Positions 44,986 through 57,915 of a stretch of DNA of 64,000 bases are shown piece after piece. The DNA is from Rostrohypoxylon terebratum (lineage: Eukaryota > Ascomycota > Sordariomycetes > Xylariales > Hypoxylaceae). Position 1 is the stretch's first letter; each line of letters opens with the position of its first letter. The DNA lies in contig MU385871.1 of NCBI GenBank assembly GCA_022497145.1, positions 186,001 to 250,000 of the forward strand. The letters run 5' to 3'. Below the pieces are notes generated by a model that was not told where the DNA came from, did not search any database, and saw nothing but the letters and a program-made list of their open reading frames with translations. The translations under genes and the position numbers were made by a program.

Positions 44986-47900
44986 GTTGTCTCTGATTTC
45001 GCTGCTACAGAGCAAGAATAGTTACGGTGGGGTTTCTCTGGCTTAAACCACTATGTTTTCTTCCTCTTTAGCTGCGGTAGACGGATTATCCGAAAGGGGG
45101 TATCAATGAAAAAACGAAAGTCAATAGCGGTGAGCTTTTGAAAGGGGGGAACAGATTATGTGAAGAAGAAAGGATAGAGTTTCCAGAACTTGGTCGGGGA
45201 GGAATTGGGATTTAAAAGCAAAGGGGAGCTAACTTCCAAGGCAGTGGGATGGCTTGTTTGGCTTGTTTGGCAGTCTGGATTGTCTGGCCTTTAATAAGGA
45301 TAGTTTTTTTTTCCTTCTCTAAAAAACTAGAAGAAAAAAAAAGAATGCTGGTGCTGGTGACTTGGTGACTTGGTGACTTGAACCTGACTGGTGCTTTCTT
45401 AGGCTTTTAGAACTTGGCTGTTACCAGGCGAGGCAAGCATGTACGAGGACGTAGCTACCATAGTCAATCCACTAGTGGGCTGCGATGGACCTTAGAGGTA
45501 AGAGGGGTTGTCAGGGGGGTAATGGGGGTAATGGACGTACCTCTGTTTCTTACGCAGTTACGATCGAATTTATGCCTTACTCGTGCAAGGTATAAGAAAA
45601 GTATCTAATTGCCTATCATTTACCCATCTCCCACCTATTACTTGTCAAAGTGACTTAGTCAATACTTAGCGCAGGCTAGACCCTAAACGACAACCCTACC
45701 TCATGCAGTTGCAACTTGCAGCGTATCAATGACACCACACCGTACCTACCTCTCTACCGCCTCCTCTAGCCATGTCATACCTTACATGGTAACATCTGTA
45801 CCTCTATAATATCTATCATAGTACCTACCTCGATTGCTCGATTCAAGTTACGTACAAAAAGAGTTCTAATTGATGCCACTAGTATTTTTTGCTTTTTGCT
45901 TTTTGCTTTTCGCTAATTGACATACATTCCGTGACTGTTTCTCCGTTCGCTGTTGCACAAGAAAAAATGCGCATACGTTTTCTCCGCATCTAGATTTCAT
46001 TCGACCATTTCAATTTATTCTCCTCTTCTTAAACATTCTCGACCCCCTCGGCGGCTCGGCCACTCCTTTTTTCTATGTACTTTAAACTTCCGTCGTATAA
46101 TACCACCTTGGATTCCTAATTCCCAGTTTCGTTGTTTTGTTTCTATTTATTACGAATGAGCAAAATAAATAATTAAAAAAAATTACCTGGCAGAGGATCC
46201 AGCTTGTCAGCCCTTGTTTTAGAATTATCTGTTGTTTTTTTCTTGCATTGCGTTGCCTATCTTTTTGGTCTTTTAGTTCCTGTGCTGCTACCTATAATCT
46301 CTTCTCTCATTTGTTACAGCCAATCATTGATGCAAGTCTATGCGGCGTGCCGACCCTTCCATTGTCTAGGCAATATTCAGCTTGCTGATACGACGATAAT
46401 TGGATGTCTTACAAGAGACAACACCTTGTCCAATTGAGCCTCTCTTCGTCTGATCTGATCCCGAGAACCAGAAAAGAATCGAACATGCAAATTTATCAAC
46501 GTTACCTATGCTATAGATGCATTGAGGAAACATACGGGACATCCGGGACATACGTAGTCTCCTACTTCTTTTCGTAAACAGATATTACGATGTGAAAACT
46601 TCACTAAATATCAAACAGTTGCTAACCAATGCCTGCGCCACCACCCGGCTGGGTGTTAACGCCGTCCATTGGCTTCTTCGTGTTCGATGGCGATCGATTT
46701 CTAGCCTGCAGAGTTAGCTGGTCGTACGCAGTACGCCGGATCATCATCCTGGCCGCGGCCCCTTATTTGGGGCTGTATTCGTACCTGAGCTCAAATTTGC
46801 TTGGCCTCCAGTTGAGGCTTGGCCCAAGTCGGCCAAAATGCAACCCTCCACCACAACCGGTCCAACCGGTCCCCCCAAATTGCTTGTTAGTTTGTTGGAA
46901 ATCCCGACATCAGAAACAAAGCAAACGTCCGAACACGACTTCCCCTAACGACACCTTTAAAAGGGGTCATTAGAGCGCGGCGGCAATGACGCGGCTTACT
47001 TCCTCTCTGGCTCGATACATACGGTTGTCACGGCAATGAAAAAGATATTTGAAAAGAATACTAAATTATGTCATATTCAGTCAAAGTGTCTTGATCCAAA
47101 ACTGATCAGTTCGCAAGCAATGTCGCCATCATCCTGGATGATATTAGCTAACTGTATCGATCGAGCGGCTGAGCTTTGGTTCCCATCTAATGGAATGTTC
47201 GTCTTTAAACAGTCATGTAGATCTTGTCTTCTAATGATCGATCCTCGATTAAGATTGAAGATCAAGGCTGTTAAGATTTTCCATCACCGCGTATTTTCCC
47301 TCTCTTTATTGTCGTTGTAACATACCAACTAGGACACGTCGCTCTGACTTATCGTATTCGACATTTGTGCTTCCTCACCTCACTCTAGGGCCTAAGTTTC
47401 AGGAAGTCGGTGAGGACCTTCGGCAATAAGGGCAATAAGTACCATTCAACTAGGTATACCGACGTCAGTATCGTTCATTTCCCCGCCATTTCAATAAAAC
47501 ATTTATTCATGGATTGAATTGTTCTCCTTTCCTGTTTGTGCTATCTAGAGCTAAGATGCTGTTGATGGGTTGCCAACGAACTTGGCATCACTAACATACC
47601 ACCCGTGCTGGTCGTCTAGCTAGCGACTCACGCCTTGCGCGGCCGGCATGATCAGCTAAGAATAGCAAGCGACGCGATCCACCCAATGGATACCCCTGCG
47701 ATGATTGCACCTGGGCGCCGGTTACAACCCATGTAGCATTGCCGATATCCCACCACACTGACCACCCTGATGTCAGACTGACAGGGAAAGTCCTGCATAT
47801 CCTTTATCCCGGAGGCCTGCATTTCGTGGATGTCGGAACGTGTCTTTTGCATTGCAATTCCTTGGATATCACACGTGGGAATATCACATCTCACTTGGTA

Positions 47901-50148
47901 TAAAAGTATATCATAAGTTGGGGGCATCACTACAGAAACCCAGCACTTACGAAATACGAGGCAATTCTTGTTGAAAGAGTATGGTGGTGAATGTGACCTT
48001 ATACATATTTTACCACGCCACCGACGTGCTTGCGATTCATGCGCTACGCTACCAATCCGATAAGATTCATACATCACAATGAGAGCTCAGTTTCCCGTCA
48101 ACTCAGTACCTAGTTGCCAACGGGCTAGATACACCAAGCTGCTCAACCATGAGCGCACTCACAAAAATACATCAAAGGAAGCCATGGTAAGATGAATGGC
48201 TACATATCGCGAATACCTACGCTCAGTTCGCAAGATAAATCCTGAAATATAATAGCTAAAACATCATCGCAAAACCCGACCAGCTATCTTTACTCTACTT
48301 CTAATGGATAGGAGAGGCTATTGTACCCTAGTTCTGCTCCACAGCTCTAGTAAAGGTAAAACAGCTCATCCTAGTAGACCCTTTGTGCGTTTATATCTGC
48401 GTACTATACATTTAGAATAGCAACTTGAATCTTTGATTCAAAATCTCTAAGCGTCGATGTCATCTAGCAACTCTCCTCGGGCTTAAATTCCCAGATTACT
48501 AGAAGTCATGAATTAGCTGGCAGAAAGCTCGCCTGCATGCGAATGTACGAGAATCGGGAGCCAAACCATTGCTATACCAATCTCACATTAGATTCCTTGT
48601 AATTTCTCCCATTCGGCCTCATGCTTATGGTGCGTATATCCCCTAGTCCGCGTGAAGTGCAGGAAATGCGTACACTTCGGCCAATGGCCGATCTAGTTAC
48701 TTTCAGCTTATGGAATTAGAAAAGGTGCTTGCTCGAATATGCGATCCTTTGGCAACCTTAGTGCGCGGGATAGGATTTGTGCATACGCCCTACTAATTCG
48801 CAAGAATACCTGTTTAGGTATTCTTCGACGGTCTCGGTCTACATATAGATAGCTGAGGAGGAAAGGGGTGTTATGGGATATACTGTAGTAGTCCTATTCA
48901 GTCCCTGTCAACAAGCACTTGCAGTCGACCAGAAACTAGACTGTATCAGCATTCTCAAGCGAAATATACTATTCTACTAATGCTATCTGACAAGTAGAGG
49001 AAGATATCAGGATTACGGGCTGTCAATGAGCACATAGGTATGTTGAAAGATGGTCATATATTACCAAGGGCAAATCATAGCCGTCTAGGTAAACAGGACT
49101 ACCTTGAGCTCATATCGTATACCTTGGATAGGTAAGGTATATATATCTGAATAGCTTGGACATATTTGAGTACAAATCCTCCAGACCAAGTCCTGGATTG
49201 TCTGGACATATAAGTATAACTTAAGCATGACAGACCCTTTGACCTGGCGAAGCCTCACCACAAATGCCTCACTTCCTCTGTGCAGCTCAACGATTTTAGT
49301 GTTTGTATATTGGTCTTGTATGTCATCTCAAGCACACAGAGTAGTGTTGAATGAATGATACCATAAAAGAGAAAAGCACTGAAGCCGGAATGCGGGATGA
49401 AAAACAAAATACAACAGAGGAGGCGAAGAGCGCATTCCCACACATATATCAAGAATCCAGCGGCGGGGACGAGGAAGAGAAACATCCCTAGGATAAATGG
49501 CGTGGTCTCTAACTTCGATAATCATCTTCAAAGCACAAGCTGAGATTCAATTGTGTTGCCATGTACGGTCATTGAGACCCAGATGAATAACAAGTTCATA
49601 GGGCAGTACTTAGCGTACGAGTATACTGGATGGAGTTTGTGTTGAATGTCATGGCAATATATCCATCATTATATTGACAAGGTGGCTGGCCCTAGGGTCT
49701 AGGATACACCAATACTTCTCATGTCGATAGTGTGTATGCAATGAGACTTAGCCACTGGCCCCTAATACAAGCAAGATGAGCACTTCACCCTGGATAGCGC
49801 TCGTTCATATCAGAAACCACCCTATGAGGGAGTGATCAAGTAGATGTTACTTTAAAGGGGGCACATCCATTTGAAGAATACAAAATCTATCCTTCATATT
49901 ACGAGCGAAGCCGATGAAAAGTCTCGCCTAGGTTTTTACATGTAATTTTACATTGAGGGTTTAGTCTATGCAACTTGGTTTACAATCGACCTGTTTTCTC
50001 GTGTCAGGTGCGAGTTACTACCAATAGAGGACTCCCTCATGATGCTTCGTTTGGTCCGGATGCCCTGTCTCTCAAAGAGAAACCTCAGAAACTTCGTGAC
50101 TAGGTTTTCATACCCCCTTGCTGCTAATGTCCACCACGATTAAGTATT
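44986..50148. other. 5.2-kb gene-poor region
   Basis: No convincing gene. The beginning is the GFA1 promoter, with T-rich runs and a CTTGGTGA tandem (45358-45380). Frames at 46629-46973 (114 codons, Pro-rich) and 48077-47652 (141 codons, hydrophobic end) are open but have no recognisable family or splice support. A small perfect hairpin lies at 48802-48825. Confidence 0.45.
48802..48825. repeat. Perfect 10-bp hairpin
   Basis: AAGAATACCT and AGGTATTCTT flank a 4-nt GTTT loop. The context is non-coding, so a role is unknown. Confidence 0.5.
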
Positions 50149-51525
50149 TTATAGCTTCTGGTACTCCAGCTTGCCCTCCAGCTTCTTCGCTTCCGCCAAT
50201 TTGCGCACTGCCTTGTTGAAGTCGTCCTGGTTGACGGCATCTCGGTAGGCCTTGATCGCGAACAGACCACTGTTCACCAAAATTAGTATCCCGTTCGAGG
50301 TTCGCGAGTTATCGAAGATAGAAATAACTTACGCCTCAGTCACCACGTTTCTTAAATCTGCTCCGTTCAAGCCATCACTCATCTTGACTACACTCTCAAA
50401 GTCGATCTCGCCCTCGGTTTGCACGCTCTGGGCGTGGATCTTAAGAATCTCCAGACGACCGACTTCGTTGGGCAGGGGGATCTCGATCTTTCGGTCGAGA
50501 CGACCAGCACGGAGCAACGCGGGATCTAGAGTATCGGGTCGGTTTGTGGCCATGATGATCTTGGTCTTGCCGAGATAGTCAAAACCGTCGAGTTGGTTGA
50601 GTAGTTCCATGAGCGTTCGTTGAATCTCTCGGTCGGCGCTAGTACCCTCAGAGAATCGTCGTCCGCCGATGGCATCGATCTCGTCCATGAAGATGATACA
50701 TGGCTCATGCTCCTTTGCATACCCGAACATCTCTCGTATTAGTCGCGCTGATTCGCCGATATACTTGTCTACGATGGCGGATGAGACGACTGTAGAAATT
50801 GGACATGTTAGCCAGGGCGTCAAGTATAACAAATTCGAGATCTCGTGCATCCATACCTTTCAAGAAATTCGTTTCTAAGCTACTAGCCACAGCTCTGGCT
50901 AACAGAGTCTTTCCTGTGCCCGGGGGTCCATACAGAAGTACGCCCTTGGGAGGTTTGATGCCTACTCTTAAGAAGAGTTCTGGGTTCTTAAGGGGCAGTT
51001 CGATGACTTCTCGCAGCTCGCGGATCTGGTCGTTCAGGCCACCAATACCGGCGAAACTGACCTGGCCCGGGTCTTCGAGAGACATGTTGTAGACAAGCGG
51101 GTCGACTTCTCGTGGAAGCATTCGCATGATGGTGAGTGTTGTCATATCTAACGCTACTCGGGTTCCTTGTTTTAACTTCGCCTTGTCCACTTTAGATCTG
51201 CAGCCGACGACATAGCGAGGACCTGAAGAGGCTTTCACGATAACTGTGAGGTCGGAAACTGATTAGCGCATTGCTTCTCCAAAGTTTACTAATAAGTAAG
51301 TAATGGGAACGAACATCTTTCCTCATCCAGCTGTTTCAAGACTTCGCCGATGATCTGTCCGACACTTTGTAGTGCCTTGATATTCTCTTCAGTCTGGTTG
51401 AACTCCTTCTCCAGTCCCTTGATCTCTAGGCGCAGTGCCTTCAGCTTCGATTCCCACTCCCGCGACTCGATGAGTTTAGCACGGAGAGCTTGGAGCGCGT
51501 GCTCCCGTTCTTGGTCCGAGGCCAT
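50149..51525 (-). CDS. RPT4: 26S proteasome regulatory ATPase RPT4
   Basis: Four exons (51525-51315, 51243-50857, 50789-50333, 50269-50149) give 391 aa, the usual length for Rpt4. The introns are 71, 67 and 63 nt with GT...CAG borders. Rpt4 is one of six AAA+ ATPases in the base of the 19S particle that unfold substrates for the 20S core. The N-terminal coiled coil covers about 5-65, followed by an OB fold (about 70-130). The AAA+ module has Walker A G-P-P-G-T-G-K-T, Walker B C-I-I-F-M-D-E-I-D, and the SRH stretch NRPDTLDPALLRAGRLDRKI. Rpt4 lacks the C-terminal HbYX motif of some sister subunits, and the end here (LEYQKL) agrees. Among Rpt paralogs the N-terminus and end fit Rpt4/PSMC6 best. 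Confidence 0.95.
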
Positions 51526-52544
51526 GGTTTGTGTTGATGTGAGTCGTGAGTTCTGGTTTATGTGGAAGTATTGAATGACTGGGACGGGATAGGGATGTTG
51601 GTTTGATTTGTGAGGGGAACTATATGTCGGCTAATTTGTGAATGGAATGTAGCGTATGGATGATCGAAGTTAGTGTAGAGGTGGTTTTTGTAAAAGGCAA
51701 ATGGAAAGGTCCAAGGTTATGATGGAGCTTCCAACAAGGCGGCGGTTGCTATTGCCGTTACTACCTACGAAGTAGTACTAGTAGCTGATGAAGCTTCCCG
51801 TTTGCCTGGTCGGACATGCTAAGCTTAGACCCACTTTACTAGCCGAACTTCTACCGTCTACCAGTGTACTTAGTCTTAAGTCTTAGGTACTTATTACGGT
51901 ATTACCCGCACATGGCACATGCATGCATGGAAATCTAAGAAGTCGCTATTCACATTCACGATGCTTGTGTTGCTACGATCCATAATCAATCACATGTCAC
52001 TGCCACGAAAACAACATTAAGTCTAAGACACATGCATTAAATATATATATGTATCACACGTATCACAAAGGGAATATCTGTATATACAGTGTGGAATATC
52101 CATAGATACCAAGATACCTCTTTCCCATAGGCAAGAAATTGTGTATCTCAAATCCTACTACTAGGTACATAGGTATGCGACTAAAAAAAACTACATAAGA
52201 ATACCTCCGCGTAGGCTGTGGTGGAAGTGGACCGAAAATATGAAACTTCATTGTTTAATGACTAGGTACCTAGTATCCTTCAAGTAGGCCTACACTTATA
52301 GGTACTATAGGTACCATAAGTATGAATCTTTCAACAAAGCGTTGAAAGAATATATCAACAACAATGCTATGCTTTGGGGTATATGTTGTAAATCGTGATG
52401 CAAAAGCGTCCTCCTTCTGTGGTCGCTAACCGTCGATATGTTGCTGCCTGCTCGCCAAGCACTATGAAGTCCCATCTACAGAACTTCTGACATCGGCGGA
52501 TGAAACATCATAAGCGTGAACTCGTACAATACCTCGATCTTTGC
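51526..52544. other. Spacer between RPT4 and the Ser-rich protein gene
   Basis: A 1-kb spacer holding the RPT4 promoter side, with several TAGGTAC-type words (52150-52320). No coding sequence is seen. Confidence 0.4.
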
Positions 52545-54119
52545 TTATCCTTGGCTCTCCCACTCGGCGGTGATCTCTTCTCTGACTTGCTGACACCATT
52601 TCCAGATGGCTGCTTCGAAGTCTATCCATACTTGGGGTTCGGTGTTGTAGACGACGCCCATCACATCTACTTTCAGCATCACTTCGAACCGTAATTCGGC
52701 TGCTTTAATCCAGTATCGAAGGTTATCTGCGCATCTGTAAGGCTTCTGTGTGTCCGTGTGGAATGTTCCGATGGCACCAAAACGCCGTCGGGATTTCCTG
52801 ACCGCAGCATTATGAAGTTTGACCAGCCTCAGCCCGTTCTGCATGCTCTCTAAGAATGGCGTTGGTAGCTGTGACGCTTTGTCGATAGGCGTCCATGGTG
52901 GTAATGGCTCGGCTTCGTTGTCAATTGAGCTCAAGAATGCAATCTCGCGCTCAATTTCTTTCCCAGTCCAATCTCCCCTCCGCCATGTCCAGCTATCTCT
53001 CTCTTCACGCTCTGCCTTCTCAATTTCTTCCTCCTTCCTAAGCATGGTACGTATGCTCTCGATCCAAGATGTCATCGTCTTGTGTTCGTCGCCACGAGGA
53101 CCGCCGGCAAAACTCCTAGTTGCCATATGCTTCAGGACCTCCATGACCGAGAGCAGCTCTGAACGAATCTCTTTCTCGGACTTGATAGAGTCCAAACGGT
53201 CTGGATGTTCATGTGCCGTATAGTATATCTTCGCAGCGCGTATAGCTAATGTCATCACATCAAGCAATTGTACGCCTTGAACTTCATACCACGTCTGTGA
53301 TCTGGGAGGCAAGACCGCGGCTTGCCTGGCAGATAAGGGTGTAGATTCTACTAATACTGTTGAGGCAGAATCTAATGCCTTTGTCAAGTCTGCTTTCATC
53401 TCCTCGATAGTGGGGGGTTTGGGGATGTGCTTCTCCCGATGGTTATAGGTGCTCGTGGTAGGGGGTAAAATGTCTGGATCCGGTTCCTCGAACTCATCCG
53501 AGTAAAATCCGTCCTGGTCTTCGGTGGGCGATTCAACCATAAGGCCATTGGTGAAGTTCTGGGCCGAAAGATCCGGGCTGCTGCCCACCGAAGCATACGG
53601 GGAGTCATCGTCGGGACCAAGTTTTGGACTTAGCAAAGTTGGACTGCTCAACTGCGACAGGTCTAGGGTCGCCCGAGGATGTCGTTTCCTTGCTAGCTGG
53701 CCCCCTTTCCCATCCAGTAGTCCCGTTCTAGCGAAATAATACTGGAGATGGGAAATGCTTCCCAAACTCAAAACACTTTCTCGATGTCTCGCACTGGATG
53801 CGAAATCCGTCCCTTGCGGCTTCGTATATCCACGTCTTTTCAGAGGCCTGTCTAAGCTTTGCGTCGACAGGCGCGAAGAGGCAACACTGGTGTCTGATCT
53901 TCGAGACTGGTTACTCGAAGAAGATAGCCTGGAGTATACGTCACCGCCTAGCGAATTTCGATAGGAGCTGTCGGCGCTGGAAGTGCGGGAAACGGATGAG
54001 GTTGTCGACAGACATTGAGCCGAATTCGACCTATTGGGATTTCTGGCTACGCTAGGTGTCGTCCCAGGCGGAGGGGAATCACGACGGAACGTTGGATGTT
54101 CTTCTTGATTGGTTGACAT
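52545..54119 (-). CDS. Hypothetical Ser-rich fungal protein
   Basis: Single-exon frame of 524 aa. The first 230 residues are low-complexity, rich in Ser, Pro and Arg (STTSSVSRTSSADSSYRNSL), probably disordered and phosphorylated. The C-terminal half (about 240-524) looks folded and helical, with patches PPTIEEMKADLTKALDSA, QTWYEVQGVQLLDVMTLAIR, AAKIYYTAHEHPDRL and GAIGTFHTDTQKPYRCADNLRYW. No domain with a known activity is recognised, and there is no signal peptide or membrane span. Such architecture is common in conserved Pezizomycotina proteins of unknown role. The ATG at 54119 begins the longest frame. Confidence 0.8.
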   Translation of the reverse strand: MSTNQEEHPTFRRDSPPPGTTPSVARNPNRSNSAQCLSTTSSVSRTSSADSSYRNSLGGDVYSRLSSSSNQSRRSDTSVASSRLSTQSLDRPLKRRGYTKPQGTDFASSARHRESVLSLGSISHLQYYFARTGLLDGKGGQLARKRHPRATLDLSQLSSPTLLSPKLGPDDDSPYASVGSSPDLSAQNFTNGLMVESPTEDQDGFYSDEFEEPDPDILPPTTSTYNHREKHIPKPPTIEEMKADLTKALDSASTVLVESTPLSARQAAVLPPRSQTWYEVQGVQLLDVMTLAIRAAKIYYTAHEHPDRLDSIKSEKEIRSELLSVMEVLKHMATRSFAGGPRGDEHKTMTSWIESIRTMLRKEEEIEKAEREERDSWTWRRGDWTGKEIEREIAFLSSIDNEAEPLPPWTPIDKASQLPTPFLESMQNGLRLVKLHNAAVRKSRRRFGAIGTFHTDTQKPYRCADNLRYWIKAAELRFEVMLKVDVMGVVYNTEPQVWIDFEAAIWKWCQQVREEITAEWESQG

Positions 54120-57100
54120 GACTTGATTACCTGAGAGCCGGAAGTCTCACTATATCTGGGCAGAGAGGATGCGATACAATTTTGGTATATTCGTTGGTCT
54201 AGTCGCAGAGCGACTCTTGGGTCGGAAAATGGAAGGGCGGAGAGCACGAGGGTCAAACTAAGGTGCGTCTCAGGGCTGGGCTCCTCAACAGCGTCGAATG
54301 ATATATATATACCATGGATTTAAATGGCGGACAAACAGTGTTATCCCAATCGCTGTGGGTGATTGTCGAGTCAACGAGCGCTATGAAGACGTATGTGAAT
54401 AATGTGAAACAAGTTCCAGGTATTGAGTTATGTGTCTATGTGTCGGAGAACGAATAGACCACACACACAGGTAGCCGTTTCTTCCATTTCGATTATGAGG
54501 TCGATGGGGGGGGTGTATCTTACCACTTCATGCCTAGCGTAATATGCTCGTGAGAACCTGAGTGGGACTTCCTCCAAAGGACAAGGGGCTAATAGTGTAT
54601 ACCTAGAAATTAACAAATTGATCATTCAAGGCTCCTTCTATCGCGTCAAATCGGTCCTCGGCTTAGTGGGGACGCGTAAAACGAAACAGCACTTGAGCTG
54701 AAAAATCAGCCAATCGTCGTCTTCCCAGTTGCCTGTTGCCCCTATTTTTCTTCTTGGTATCGGCAGGCTCTATGTTGAATCACGGGTTTCTTTGGCTTTG
54801 AAATATATACAGGTATTTATATTTGTTATTATGTTTTGCATTTGCATATCCAATGCAGTCAAAGAATTCGAATAAGGGTATGCTGTATTAACGATAATGT
54901 CGAGGGAAGAGAACTAAACCTCATGTTTGTGTCTTCGGCTATACGCACGTATTTACATACGTAGTAATACCTAGGTCCTAGGTAGGTAGACGAAGGAACT
55001 GCTCAAGTTAATTAAAGGCCACACAGGCTGGCTGGGCAACAAGATTTGGCGGCATTCCTCACTGCATAACTGTTCAATAGGACTTGCCGATGAATTCCTC
55101 TTTTCCTGTTCATCAAATGGATTTTATTATCTCCCCATCTGGATGGTCGAATGTTGCGAATTCGATGGCCTATGAATCCATCTCCATCAATATCCTATCA
55201 GGCTTACTGGGTATGGATGTATTAATACCTGACTGTACCTTGTATAACAGACCCAGGTAGTAGTAATCCATTGCCCAATCACCCCGCAAATAGCACAGAC
55301 AGTTGTCAGTTCTGCAAGTGACGACAAGTCTTTTCCCAGCACTGCGTAGGTAGGCACCTAGGCGCTAGGTTGGTAGCTGATTCCGGCTTGATTTGCATCT
55401 GCATAATTGCTGCAGGAGGGTACTGGTGCCAGTAACGTAGAATCCATGAATGCATACGTACCTAGTACGTTGCATGTGACCGAGTTTCTAGAAGCTTTAT
55501 TTAGTTTGCACTAGAAGTCTTTGGATCAGAATATCTTCAATGTTCTTTATTTACCTACTGACAGGGACTTTTTGGGATCGAACCCCTTAAGCTCCTATAC
55601 CCGTGATGACGTATTAAAATTGGTCTTATATAAGAAGACTTCACTTCAATTGCCGTTTCATGGCCGATGAAAGTACTACTACTAGTATTAAGGTAAGCTT
55701 ACTTAATACATGACCGCGCATGTATTTATGAACAGATATGCTAGATATCTACGATGTACATACCTGGATCCTGGGTAGGTACTGTATATTTTTTTCATTT
55801 CATAGAAGTCTGCGGCGTTGCGCTATTCAATTTTGCGTCCTTCCCGACCCTAGTTAAGACGGACTTGGATAGGGTATGCTAAGAGCCTGGTCCTGGTAGT
55901 CTTGACCAACGGAGAAGCCTTGGTCTAACCCATGAGGTATGTTTGGGGTTCTCTCGCGCACGAGGCACTCTGAGGCGTAAAGTTTTTTTATATTTACTGT
56001 CATAATGGTTGCATGGGATAAGGAGTGAGATCTTTAACTTCACGGCTTCGTTCACAAGGCGGTACTAGAAGCGATAGATTTCGCGCTCGTTCGGGAAAGC
56101 AGTGCGACGTACGACGGAAAGTGATCTCGGACTATGCTGGTAGCCGCTAACCTGCAGCCTGGGTACCTGGGCAGTCAGTGTTTGGGCAACTATGGTGTAC
56201 ATAGTAGCAGTGCTAACTTGACATGCCGTCCCCACGCCAGTTTTCCCTTTTTATGAAGCACTAGCTGAGTTCCCGGCCGCCGGATATATTTCTCGAGGAA
56301 ACCGAGCCGCGAATGAATGAGATTACTAGAAACTGGGTCTTGATGATTGAATGGCTATCGCCCCGGAAAGAGGGTGCTTTTGATTCTAGAATTGCCTTGC
56401 CTTGTTATTTAATTAAACAATAACAGGCGCATCTGTACTGAACCATGTTATCTGTTTTTTTCTCCCTTCATTTTCTCGTCTCTCTCTTACTGGTGTCACT
56501 CATTTATTGCATTGTGTCGTATCGTCTGAACATACGTCAATGCCGATTTGACCGAATTGTGACAGACGCACGAATTGTTGCTTTTTCGATCAACTCTGGT
56601 CGATGGTAACAATCCGAGACCACCAAACAAGGCTTGGGAGCGCAACCGGTTGGACATAGATAACCCCTGGCGGAATTTAATATCCCTATTCTCTACCTTC
56701 ATTATTTTCTTATGAGTTATTTGATTTGAGGAGGTTCCTCAAGGCTCAAGCGAATCGGCGCTGTATATGTTCCCTTTGTTCGCCGGTGATAAACCAACTC
56801 TAGGGAGTGCCAGCCCCTGAGTCGCAACCGCGAGACGAATGTTAAACTCGCCAAGTTCATTCCTGATCTTATCTTACCCAACAAGTTCGATCGATTTCTC
56901 TTGAAAGACAGATAAAGAGAGAAGGTGGAAGTACGAAGTAGGATTCGGAGTGAATTATCGAAGAATTTCGGTATATTATTCGATTTAAAAGACGGATGTT
57001 AAAAAGAGACAAGGTCTAAAAGGTCTAAAAGATCTAAGGCAGCTCCAAATTTGGTTCGACCCACTCAGTCCCTCATAAAGTCAAATTGTGGAAGCTTGGG

Positions 57101-57915
57101 GCATGTCCCTTGCCGGTGCTACTGCGTACTAATTAATAGGGGAGGTGTTACCTTGGGTACCTACCTAGGTACCTGAAATTTCATCAAAAGATTCAGATGG
57201 GCCAGATTGCATAAGGTTCAGTGCAAGTGGAACATTTGGAAAGTACTGTATTCCTTATTACCTGCACAAAAAATATAGAAGCAGCGAAGGAGTCGCGACG
57301 GATCGAAGCAAACCAAGCCAAACCAAACCAAGCGAATCCAACCACATGCGTACCTACTACGTACTTACCTAGGACCTAGGTACCTATTGCCTATGCACTT
57401 TTAGGCTTCAGCACACAAGTCGAAAAGTACACCCGGTACTGTCACTGCGTAGTACAAGATTGAACTTAGTACGACCTATTACAACCTATTACATAGTGAG
57501 GTACCTGGGTATGTAAATTCGCGTCTTCTTCTCCCCCCACCAATCAAAGCAGTGAAAGCACCAATTAAAGCTGCACGTCTCATCCGACACGCCAATTCCT
57601 CTCCCGTCTCCGACCACATACGTGTAATTCCATTCATTCCATTCCCAGAAAAATAGGAGATCATCCACTGTGGCTGCAAACAGAACAAGGAGCCCATCAT
57701 TTTGCGTCTGTGCAGTGCAGTAACAAGTGGGCAACAACACAGACAGTTGCTTCATCTGAAAAAAGACCAACTTAGGGAATTCAAGGATTAAGAAAAGGTT
57801 GCAGAAGGGCAAGGTGAAAGGGTTTCAAAAAAAAAAAAAAAAGAGAGAGGGAAAAAAAGAAAAGAAAAAAAAAGTGATATATACTAAGAGACATCAATCC
57901 ACCTATTTTGGGTAA
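54120..57915. other. 3.8-kb gene-poor region
   Basis: No supported gene. CCTAGGT-type patches lie at 54968-54989 and 57367-57388, with a related TAGGTACC-rich stretch near 57157-57175. A 47-nt A-rich purine tract (57827-57873) ends 42 bp before the KAR9-like ATG and is probably part of its leader or promoter. A GGTTCGACCC word at 57053 recalls a tRNA B box, but no cloverleaf can be drawn around it. Confidence 0.45.
54968..54989. repeat. CCTAGGT heptamer patch
   Basis: Two CCTAGGT units followed by AGGTAG; the same family as the patch at 16430-16470. Confidence 0.7.

Noticed and set aside
46629..46973. 114-codon Pro-rich frame
   Set aside because: No recognisable features; isolated in a 5-kb gene-free region.
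47652..48077. 141-codon minus-strand frame with a hydrophobic end
   Set aside because: It looked like a small membrane protein, but there is no family match, no splice support and unremarkable composition.
55570..55590. tRNA-like B-box word GGTTCGATCCC on the minus strand
   Set aside because: The flanks do not form a T-stem and no A box or anticodon arm fits.
57053..57062. tRNA-like B-box word GGTTCGACCC
   Set aside because: No cloverleaf can be drawn around it.
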